Shown one piece after another: positions 1-5,348 of a DNA stretch of 5,348 bases. Under the pieces are notes generated by a model. It saw only the letters and a program-made list of their open reading frames with translations. It had not been told where the DNA came from and did no database searches. The DNA is from Bacteroidia bacterium (GTDB lineage: Bacteria > Bacteroidota > Bacteroidia > NS11-12g > UBA955). The stretch covers positions 1-5,348 of the forward strand of contig JACMRS010000194.1 in assembly GCA_014376345.1 (NCBI GenBank), read 5' to 3'. Both the position numbers and the translations under genes were made by a program. Position 1 is the first letter of the stretch. Each line of letters opens with the position of its first letter.

Positions 1-204
1 AAAGATATAACAGTCGAAAAAGGTTCCATTACAGTTAATGGGGTCAGTTTAACCGTAGTAGATTCATTACCCGGTGAATTTTCTGTTGCAGTTATACCAT
101 ATACACTTGAAAACACCGGCTTTGCTCAAATGAAAACAGGCGATAGTGTGAATCTTGAATTTGATATTGTCGGTAAATATATTGCCGCACTTATAAAAAA
201 GTAG
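1..204 (+). CDS. ribE: Riboflavin synthase, alpha chain type, C-terminal fragment
   Basis: The reading frame is open from base 1 to a TAG stop at 202-204 and gives the last 67 residues; the start lies upstream of the window. The visible part matches the second lumazine-binding repeat of riboflavin synthase. It carries KGSITVNGVSLTVVD (residues 7-21 of the fragment), the segment FSVAVIPYTLENTGF, and the closing VNLEFDIVGKY signature just before a short tail. The family is normally about 200 residues, so roughly one third is present, and the C-terminus looks complete. The enzyme is cytosolic and dismutates two molecules of 6,7-dimethyl-8-ribityllumazine into riboflavin and a pyrimidinedione, the last step of riboflavin synthesis. 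The next gene begins 63 bases later behind its own promoter, so the two are probably not an obligate operon. No terminator hairpin is visible after the stop. The same gene is called ribC in some species. Confidence 0.93.
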   Translation, partial: KDITVEKGSITVNGVSLTVVDSLPGEFSVAVIPYTLENTGFAQMKTGDSVNLEFDIVGKYIAALIKK

Positions 205-208
205 TCCG

Positions 209-239
209 TTGCAAATCAGTTTAATTAACTGTATCTTTG
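209..239 (+). promoter_or_regulatory. Bacteroidota-type promoter for the M6 protease gene
   Basis: A TTG at 209-211 (-33 element) is followed after 20 bases by TATCTTTG at 232-239, an exact match to the TAnnTTTG -7 element used by the primary sigma factor of Bacteroidota. Transcription would start near 245, leaving a leader of about 20 bases before the ATG at 268. The element begins just after the riboflavin synthase stop, so the protease gene can be transcribed alone. The AAGG at 263-266 is only one base from the ATG, too close to serve as a normal Shine-Dalgarno site; weak or absent sites are usual in this phylum. The assignment is by consensus match only. Confidence 0.75.
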
Positions 240-267
240 TAATAAGCACCAATTTTAAATTCAAGGT

Positions 268-2541
268 ATGCAAAGACGCTACAAATTATTTTTACTTTTA
301 ACTCTACTTTCTTTTAAAGTTTTTTCACAAAATCCTTCGTTATGTCCTGCATACAATGGTTCTGTTTTAATAACACAACCTGACGGCTCAACTCTTGAAG
401 TTGTTGGAAAAGGAAACTCTGTTATCAGTTATACTGAAACAACAGATGGTTATACGCTTCTTAAAAATTCTGAAGGCATATATGAATATGCAATTCAGGA
501 TTTGCAAGGTGAAATGAATCCATCAGGAATTAAGGCTCACAATACTGCAAACCGTTCAAATGTAGAGGCAGTTACACTTCAGAATATCCCAAAAATGATC
601 AGGATGAGTGAAAATTCATCACAACTCAGAAGTTCACTTCCTCCGGGCAAACATTATGATGGTGCTGCTGCACAATTTCCAACAAAAGGAAAAAGAAAAG
701 TATTGTTGATTTTAATGGAATTCCCAAACCTTCCTGCAACAATACCTGCAAGTGAATTTGTAAAATTTATGAATGAACCCGGTTTTAGCGGAACCGGAAG
801 TTTTCGTGATTATTATCTTGAAAATTCTAATGGACAATTAGATCTTGATGCTGATGTAATGGGCTGGTATATGGCTAAAAATAATTATCAGGTTTATGGC
901 AACACTTCAGGCAATACTGCAGCTGTTCCATTAGTAGCAGAAGCAGTGGATGCCGCAGAGGCTGCCGGAGTTGATTTTAGTAAATATGATAACAACAATG
1001 ACGGTAAAGTTGATGCAGTAATTATTATTCACTCAGGATTGGGCGCCGAGCAAGGTTCTCAACTTCAGTATATCTGGTCGCACCGCTGGAGTTTATCCGG
1101 CACAAGTAAACGCACTTATGACAGCGTTGTAATTTCAGATTACAGTATTAACCCTGAAAAACGCAGCTGGGGAATGGTAGGTATTGGTGTAATGACACAT
1201 GAGTTTGGTCACCTTTTAGGATTACCTGACCTTTATGATACTAAAAATGCAGGAGAAGGCATTGGAGAATGGGGATTGATGGGTTCTTGCGGCTGGTTAA
1301 ACAGTGAAAATACACCATGTCACATGGAAGCCTGGAGTAAATCTTACCTGGGATGGATTAACCCTACGGTTATAGACACAGACGGTGCCTACATGCTGGA
1401 TACATTTTCAACAACAAAAATGACTTACCGGATTAATACACCAAATCCGAGTGAATATTTTTTATTAGAAAACAGACAGAAAATCGGATTTGATACTTAT
1501 TTAAAAGGTTCAGGCATGGCTGTATTTCATATTAATGAGGACAAAACCAATACATGGCCTTTATTTAACAGTGTTAATGGAGATGTTAATGATGAAGGTG
1601 TCGCTTTAATTCAAGCTGATGGTTTAAGGCATCTCGAGAAAAAAACAAATCGCTCTGATGCAGGTGACCTTTTTCCCGGATCTAAAAATAAAACTGAATT
1701 AGCACCCTACACAACACCAAATACTTCAAATAATATGGGTGATGTTACTGACTTATATTTTACAGATATTAAAAGCATTAACGGGAAAATTTATTTTAAT
1801 TTCTATAATGCTCCAAAAGCAAAATTTGATGCTGATAAACTTTCAGGTTGTGCACCTGCGAATGTAAATCTGCTGAATCAATCAGCAGCAACAGGTAAAT
1901 ATCTGTGGAACTTTAAAGATGGTGGAACTTCAAAATCCAGAGATACCTCACACATTTACAATCAGGCTGGTATTTACAATACTACTATGTATCTTTATAT
2001 CGGAAACAGAATTATTGATTCAGCAGTAAAACAAATTACTGTTTATAATAAACCGGTAGCAGATTTCAATTTCAGCATCAGCGGTAATGATGTTAAAGCA
2101 TCTGACCTTTCTTCAAATGCAACTATGTGGAACTGGGATATGGGCAATGGAACAAAACTGACCGGCACTTCTGTTAATTACAATTACAAAACTAACGGAA
2201 AATATAATGTTACTTTAACTGCTACAAACGGTGGTTGCAGCGACACCATTTCAAAAGTTGTTTCTATACTTGATTACAGCGTTTTGCTTTATCCAAACCC
2301 TTCATCTAACGGTAAAAAAGCAATCCTGTTTATTTCACTTGATAAGCCCCGGAAAACCTCACTGACTATTACAAACAGCATAGGTGCAAATGTCATGAAC
2401 ATGAGCAATCCTGAAGTTTTTTCCGACCATGTTGAATATGATATCAGTGCCTCTAAATTAGGACTGGCACCTGGAATTTATTATATCAGAATGACGGCTG
2501 AGGACAAATCTGAAACACTCAGGTGGATTGTTCAGGAATAG
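268..2541 (+). CDS. Secreted M6-family metalloprotease with two PKD domains and T9SS sorting domain
   Basis: This 757-residue protein is a predicted zinc endopeptidase of the M6 (immune inhibitor A-like) family, exported and probably either anchored on the surface or released. Residues 1-20 form a signal peptide (basic MQRRYK, hydrophobic core LFLLLTLL) with likely cleavage at VFS|Q21. Residues about 22-120 resemble the M6 propeptide (ITQPDGSTLEV, YTETTDGYTLL, PSGIKAH). The catalytic domain runs from about 140 to 510. It has GSFRDYYLENSNGQL, a calcium-type loop DNNNDGKVD (241-249), the zinc-binding HEFGHLLGLPD (H311, E312, H315), a downstream methionine in GLMGS (M338), and the AWSKSYLGW segment (355-363). 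Two PKD-like beta domains follow (about 515-592 and 595-668), with WNFKDGG and WNWDMGNG in place of the usual WDFGDG. The C-terminal part from YPNP (675-678) through GIYYIRM to the end is a T9SS type A sorting domain. No key active-site residue is missing. ATG 268 is chosen because it gives a complete signal peptide directly downstream of the promoter. The natural substrate cannot be told from sequence; nutritional proteolysis is the simplest guess. Confidence 0.93.
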   Translation: MQRRYKLFLLLTLLSFKVFSQNPSLCPAYNGSVLITQPDGSTLEVVGKGNSVISYTETTDGYTLLKNSEGIYEYAIQDLQGEMNPSGIKAHNTANRSNVEAVTLQNIPKMIRMSENSSQLRSSLPPGKHYDGAAAQFPTKGKRKVLLILMEFPNLPATIPASEFVKFMNEPGFSGTGSFRDYYLENSNGQLDLDADVMGWYMAKNNYQVYGNTSGNTAAVPLVAEAVDAAEAAGVDFSKYDNNNDGKVDAVIIIHSGLGAEQGSQLQYIWSHRWSLSGTSKRTYDSVVISDYSINPEKRSWGMVGIGVMTHEFGHLLGLPDLYDTKNAGEGIGEWGLMGSCGWLNSENTPCHMEAWSKSYLGWINPTVIDTDGAYMLDTFSTTKMTYRINTPNPSEYFLLENRQKIGFDTYLKGSGMAVFHINEDKTNTWPLFNSVNGDVNDEGVALIQADGLRHLEKKTNRSDAGDLFPGSKNKTELAPYTTPNTSNNMGDVTDLYFTDIKSINGKIYFNFYNAPKAKFDADKLSGCAPANVNLLNQSAATGKYLWNFKDGGTSKSRDTSHIYNQAGIYNTTMYLYIGNRIIDSAVKQITVYNKPVADFNFSISGNDVKASDLSSNATMWNWDMGNGTKLTGTSVNYNYKTNGKYNVTLTATNGGCSDTISKVVSILDYSVLLYPNPSSNGKKAILFISLDKPRKTSLTITNSIGANVMNMSNPEVFSDHVEYDISASKLGLAPGIYYIRMTAEDKSETLRWIVQE

Positions 2542-2574
2542 GATTTAATTATCTCTATAAATAATTTATTGAAA

Positions 2575-2601
2575 GGTGGACACATTGCCGTGCGCCCCTA
2601 C
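2575..2601. repeat. Half of a GC-rich palindromic intergenic repeat
   Basis: The stretch ending GCCGTGCGCCCCTAC (2587-2601) stands out as GC-rich in an AT-rich spacer. It resembles one arm of the GTAGGGGC...GCCCCTAC palindromes that I recall as dispersed intergenic repeats in many Bacteroidota genomes. The matching left arm is absent here; the bases before it read GGTGGACACATTGCC. It lies 33 bases after the protease stop. The family assignment is from memory and was not checked; the sequence itself shows only the composition and the motif. Confidence 0.4.
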
Positions 2602-2617
2602 AATTGATGACATTCTC

Positions 2618-2648
2618 AAATAAAAGAGACGCGTTAAAACGCGTCTCT
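2618..2648 (-). terminator. Perfect hairpin, probable intrinsic terminator of the dipeptidase gene
   Basis: Positions 2625-2648 are a perfect inverted repeat: AGAGACGCGTT, two bases AA, then AACGCGTCTCT. As RNA it can form a stem of nine or more pairs with a small loop. Read on the minus strand it is followed by TTTATTT (2624-2618), so it has the hairpin-plus-U-tract form of a Rho-independent terminator 35 bases after the dipeptidase stop codon. On the plus strand the hairpin is followed by ACAAAATC with no U-tract, so it would be a poor terminator for the protease gene, although it could still stabilise that transcript's 3' end. The palindrome also looks like a dispersed repeat of the GTAGAGACGCG...CGCGTCTCTAC type: the right end CTCTAC is present, while the left end reads AAAAGAG. 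The two roles are compatible. Confidence 0.65.
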
Positions 2649-2651
2649 ACA

Positions 2652-2681
2652 AAATCAGAAATCAAGAAATCAGAAATCGAA
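2652..2681. repeat. Degenerate 15-base tandem repeat, two copies
   Basis: AAATCAGAAATCAAG (2652-2666) is followed directly by AAATCAGAAATCGAA (2667-2681), matching at 13 of 15 positions, and each unit contains two AAATC sub-units. It fills the gap between the hairpin and the dipeptidase stop codon, so it would lie in the 3' untranslated part of that transcript. It is probably replication-slippage sequence; no function is evident. Confidence 0.6.
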
Positions 2682-2683
2682 AA

Positions 2684-4072
2684 TTATTTCCGGTTTGCCT
2701 CGGCAAAATATTTGTAGAAATAAGGAATGGTTTCAATGCCTTTGTAGAAATTGAAAAGTCCGAATTTTTCATTTGGTGAGTGTAAATTATCACTGTCTAA
2801 ACCGAAGCCCATCAATACAGATTTCAATCCAAGAACTTCTTCAAATAAAGCAATAATCGGAATGCTGCCTCCTCCCCTTGTTGGAATTGGTTTTTTACCA
2901 AAAGTAGCTTCCATTGCTTTGCTTGCAGCCATAAATGGCACGCTATCTGTTGGTGTCAGATAAGGTTCTCCACCATGATGCGCAGTTACTTTTACTTTAA
3001 CATAAGAAGGGGCAGCTTTTTCAAAATAAGCTTTAAATAAATTCGATATTTTAACACTATTCTGACCAGGAACCAGTCGCATACTTATTTTCGCATTTGC
3101 TTTTGAAGGCAGTACAGTTTTAGATCCTTCACCTGTGTAACCTCCCCAAATTCCATTCACTTCTAAAGTTGGCCGGATGCTGGTACGCTCTACGCTTGAA
3201 TAGCCTTTTTCGCCCCATACTTCATTCACACCAAGATCTTTTTTATAGTCTTCAACACTGAAAGGCGCTTTTGCCATTTCCGCTCTGTCTGAATCGGTTA
3301 CGATATTGACATCATCATAAAAACCGGGAATGGTTATGTGGTTATTTTCATCATGCATATCAGCAATCATTTTGCACAATATTGTTGCAGGATTTGCAAC
3401 AGCTCCACCATAAACTCCGCTGTGAAGATCTCTGTTTGGTCCAACTACTTCTACTTCCATATATGAAAGTCCACGCAACCCAACATCTATACTTGGAATA
3501 TCATTTGCAATCATCGACGTATCAGACACAAGCACGATATCAGCTTTTAATTTTTCTTTATTTTCTTTGCAGAAAGTACCAAGATTTGCAGAGCCAACCT
3601 CCTCTTCTCCTTCAATCATAAACTTAACATTACAGGCAAGAGTATTGGTTTGCATCATAGTTTCAAATGCTTTTACATGCATATACATCTGACCTTTATC
3701 ATCGCAGGCACCTCGAGCAAAGATGGCACCTTCAGGATGTAATTCTGTTTTTTTGATAACAGGCTCAAAAGGCGGAGATTCCCACAATTCAAGAGGTTCT
3801 GGCGGTTGAACATCATAATGACCATAAACAAGAACAGTTGGCAAATTCGGGTCAATCATTTTTTCTCCATAAACAATCGGGTGTCCTGGTGTTGGACACA
3901 CTTCAACTTTATCTGCTCCTGCTTTACGAAGACTTTCAGCTACAAATTCTGCTGTTTTAGCAGTATCAGCATTTTTAGTACTATCTGCACTTACGGAAGG
4001 AATTCTTAAAAGATCGAGAAGCTCATTTAAAAAGCGGTCTTTGCCTGCATTAATATATTCTTGTTGATTCAT
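2684..4072 (-). CDS. M20 family metallodipeptidase, cytosolic
   Basis: This 462-residue protein is a di-zinc peptidase of family M20 that cleaves dipeptides in the cytosol. Its motifs fit the CNDP/cytosolic non-specific dipeptidase branch. All expected metal-site residues are visible by comparison with that family: H85 and D87 in GHYDVQP, bridging D124 in GACDDKG, general base E157 and ligand E158 in EGEEEVGS, D184 in LVSDT, and H431 in NLHSPNE. The lid (dimerisation) domain begins near 205 and contains DLHSGVYGGAVANP (215-228), whose H217 normally reaches into the partner subunit's active site. RTSIRPTLEVNGIWGGY (297-313) and TRGGGSIP (398-405) are further family signatures. Length is typical, with no frameshift and no signal peptide. 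The ATG at 4070-4072 starts a normal N-terminus (MNQQEYINAGKDRFLNELLDLLRIPSVS). The gene faces the protease gene convergently and is divergent from the amino acid permease. Substrate range (general dipeptides or a particular one such as a beta-alanyl dipeptide) cannot be settled from sequence. Confidence 0.93.
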   Translation of the reverse strand: MNQQEYINAGKDRFLNELLDLLRIPSVSADSTKNADTAKTAEFVAESLRKAGADKVEVCPTPGHPIVYGEKMIDPNLPTVLVYGHYDVQPPEPLELWESPPFEPVIKKTELHPEGAIFARGACDDKGQMYMHVKAFETMMQTNTLACNVKFMIEGEEEVGSANLGTFCKENKEKLKADIVLVSDTSMIANDIPSIDVGLRGLSYMEVEVVGPNRDLHSGVYGGAVANPATILCKMIADMHDENNHITIPGFYDDVNIVTDSDRAEMAKAPFSVEDYKKDLGVNEVWGEKGYSSVERTSIRPTLEVNGIWGGYTGEGSKTVLPSKANAKISMRLVPGQNSVKISNLFKAYFEKAAPSYVKVKVTAHHGGEPYLTPTDSVPFMAASKAMEATFGKKPIPTRGGGSIPIIALFEEVLGLKSVLMGFGLDSDNLHSPNEKFGLFNFYKGIETIPYFYKYFAEANRK

Positions 4073-4129
4073 TTTTGAAAAATTATACTGCGAAATTAGG
4101 TTACTAAAGGTGGACTAACAAATGAAATT

Positions 4130-4160
4130 CAAATTTACAGAAGACATCTGTATTTGATAA
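4130..4160 (-). promoter_or_regulatory. Candidate promoter of the dipeptidase gene
   Basis: On the minus strand TAAATTTG (4137 down to 4130) matches the Bacteroidota TAnnTTTG -7 element exactly. Twenty bases upstream is TTA (4160-4158), a two-of-three match to the -33 TTG. Transcription would begin near 4123 and leave a leader of about 50 bases before the ATG at 4072. A second copy of TAAATTTG lies at 4171-4164 but has no recognisable -33 partner. In such AT-rich DNA chance matches are likely, so confidence is moderate. Confidence 0.45.
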
Positions 4161-4168
4161 TATCAAAT
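4136..4168. promoter_or_regulatory. Two abutting inverted repeats, possible operator
   Basis: The first inverted repeat is TACAGA-AGACA-TCTGTA (4136-4152), with six-base arms and a five-base spacer. The second is ATTTGATA-A-TATCAAAT (4152-4168), with perfect eight-base arms around a single central A. They share base 4152 and together fill 33 bases of the divergent region, overlapping the candidate dipeptidase promoter between and over its -7 and -33 elements. Symmetry of this size suits a dimeric DNA-binding regulator, but no regulator gene is in the window and the region is AT-rich. Read as RNA, either could also form a weak hairpin. The symmetry is seen directly; the operator role is inference. 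Confidence 0.4.
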
Positions 4169-4206
4169 TTAGTATTTCATGGAAATTTATTACATTCGTC
4201 CATATC

Positions 4207-5348
4207 ATGACAAACAATCCTTTACCAGAATTGAATAAAACTGAAACTAAACGCACTCTGGGCCTGCTCGACTCCACCAGCATTGTAGCAGGCTCTATGA
4301 TTGGATCGGGTATTTTTATTGTAAGTACTTTTATGGCCCGAGACATTGGTTCTCCAGGATGGCTGATATTACTTTGGCTGATTACCGGGCTTATAACTTT
4401 AACAGCTGCATTGAGTTATGGTGAATTAGCAGGCATGATGCCAAAAGCAGGAGGACAATACATTTATATTCAAAGGGCTTATGGCCGAATGATGTCTTTT
4501 CTGTATGGCTGGACAGTTTTTGCCGTGATACAAACAGGTGTTATTGCAGCTGTTGCAGTGGCTTTTGCAAAATATTCAGCAGTACTATTTCCGCAACTTG
4601 CAGATATTATCGGGACTGTTAAAATTGGTAGTTTTGAGCAGATTTTTACATTTGAACATGTACTTGCAATCAGTATTATTTTTATGCTGACTTACATTAA
4701 CAGCAGGGGCATTGAGAATGGTAAAAATGTGCAGTTGATTTTTACAGGAGCAAAAATTATTGCTTTGCTTGGACTTATTCTTCTCGGACTATATGTTGGA
4801 TTGAAAACCGAAACTTTATCAAATAATTTTAACGAACCCTGGAAAGCAGGCAAAACAACCATTGAAAATGGAAAATCATTTTTCAGTCCACTTATTGGAT
4901 TAGCTCTGGCAAGTGCACTTGGAGCTACCTTAATAAATTCACTTTTTTCGAGTGATGCCTGGAACAATGTGACTTTTATAGCCGGAGAAATTAAGGATCC
5001 CAAAAGAAATATTCCAAGGAGTCTTTTTTTAGGAACACTGATAGTTACCATAATTTACATACTTGCAAATATTGCTTACATGGCACTGTTACCTGTAGCC
5101 GGCGATATTAACGGAGCGGATGCATTTTCAAAAGGGATAATGTTTGCAGATAAGGACAGGGTTGGTACAGCAGCTGCCTCTGTTGTACTTGGAGCGCCAG
5201 CAGTAATTATGATGGCAATACTCATTATGATTTCAACTTTTGGCTGTAACAACGGGATTATTTTAGCCGGCGGCAGATTGTTTTATGCCATGGCAAAAGA
5301 CGGTTTATTTTTCAAGAATGCAGGCATACTAAACAAAAGACAAGTACC
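4207..5348 (+). CDS. APC-superfamily amino acid permease (LAT/SteT-like), 3' end beyond window
   Basis: The frame is open from ATG 4207 to the window edge, giving 380 residues of an expected 450-500, so the last few membrane helices are missing. It is an inner-membrane amino acid transporter or exchanger. Helix 1 carries the substrate-binding glycine-rich break GSMIGSGIF (29-37). Helix 2 is followed by PKAGGQYIY (79-87), AYG (91-93) and FLYGW (98-102). Further hydrophobic helices lie near 105-122, 150-165, 175-198, 228-250, 272-296 and 325-345. The loop DAWNNVTFIAGEIKDPKRNIP (250-270) and RLFYAMAKDG (357-366) are typical of the L-type amino acid transporter branch. There is no Shine-Dalgarno site before the ATG, and no nearer upstream in-frame start was found. 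The promoter is unclear: TGTATTTG (4149-4156) has one mismatch to the -7 consensus and lacks a -33 partner. The gene is divergent from the dipeptidase gene, which would fit import or exchange of amino acids linked to peptide breakdown. The substrate is unknown. Confidence 0.9.
   Translation, partial: MTNNPLPELNKTETKRTLGLLDSTSIVAGSMIGSGIFIVSTFMARDIGSPGWLILLWLITGLITLTAALSYGELAGMMPKAGGQYIYIQRAYGRMMSFLYGWTVFAVIQTGVIAAVAVAFAKYSAVLFPQLADIIGTVKIGSFEQIFTFEHVLAISIIFMLTYINSRGIENGKNVQLIFTGAKIIALLGLILLGLYVGLKTETLSNNFNEPWKAGKTTIENGKSFFSPLIGLALASALGATLINSLFSSDAWNNVTFIAGEIKDPKRNIPRSLFLGTLIVTIIYILANIAYMALLPVAGDINGADAFSKGIMFADKDRVGTAAASVVLGAPAVIMMAILIMISTFGCNNGIILAGGRLFYAMAKDGLFFKNAGILNKRQV

Noticed and set aside
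67..273. Minus-strand 68-codon open frame
   Set aside because: It lies antisense to the riboflavin synthase end and over the protease promoter; the translation has no recognisable family and looks like a chance frame.
2574..2582. AAGGTGGAC shared between 2574-2582 and about 4107-4115
   Set aside because: The match is only about ten bases and the flanks differ, so it is not enough to propose a repeat pair or insertion boundaries around the dipeptidase gene.
3382..3621. Plus-strand open frames inside the dipeptidase gene (also 2751-2963 and 3806-4009)
   Set aside because: All are antisense to a complete, well-conserved M20 dipeptidase, and their translations show no domain-like features.
3673..3855. 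Minus-strand 60-codon frame inside the dipeptidase gene
   Set aside because: It is an out-of-frame shadow on the same strand as the dipeptidase; the true frame is continuous through it, so it is not a frameshift remnant.
4149..4156. TGTATTTG as the permease promoter -7 element
   Set aside because: It has one mismatch to TAnnTTTG and no TTG at the expected -33 distance; mentioned in the permease entry but not listed as a feature.
4692..5051. Minus-strand 119-codon open frame (and 4104-4346)
   Set aside because: It is antisense to the permease, whose plus-strand frame is open throughout and carries clear LAT-family motifs.

Overview
The window looks like a chromosomal piece of a Bacteroidota (Bacteroidetes) bacterium. 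Three things point that way. The large protease ends in a type IX secretion (T9SS) C-terminal sorting domain. The promoter in front of it has the phylum-specific TTG / TAnnTTTG form. None of the complete or 5'-complete genes has a well-placed Shine-Dalgarno sequence. The DNA is AT-rich, and intergenic regions are short. No species can be named from this sequence.

Layout, left to right. Positions 1-204 (+) are the 3' end of riboflavin synthase (alpha chain type, ribE). A 63-base gap carries a clear Bacteroidota promoter. Positions 268-2541 (+) encode a 757-residue secreted M6-family metalloprotease with signal peptide, propeptide, HEFGH zinc site, two PKD domains and a T9SS sorting domain. Positions 2542-2683 are a convergent intergenic region holding a half-palindrome repeat, a perfect GC-rich hairpin that can terminate the minus-strand gene, and a degenerate 15-base tandem repeat. 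Positions 2684-4072 (-) encode an M20 family dipeptidase with all metal ligands intact. Positions 4073-4206 are a divergent intergenic region with two abutting inverted repeats over a candidate minus-strand promoter. Positions 4207-5348 (+) are the first 380 codons of an APC-superfamily amino acid permease of the LAT/SteT type, cut by the window edge.

A plausible shared theme (inference) is protein and peptide use: an extracellular or surface protease, a cytosolic dipeptidase, and an amino acid transporter divergent from the dipeptidase. The ribE fragment is an ordinary housekeeping neighbour. No CRISPR array, tRNA, rRNA, insertion sequence or phage gene was seen. I found no convincing undescribed system. 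The items most worth a second look are the paired inverted repeats at 4136-4168 and the repeat cluster at 2575-2681.
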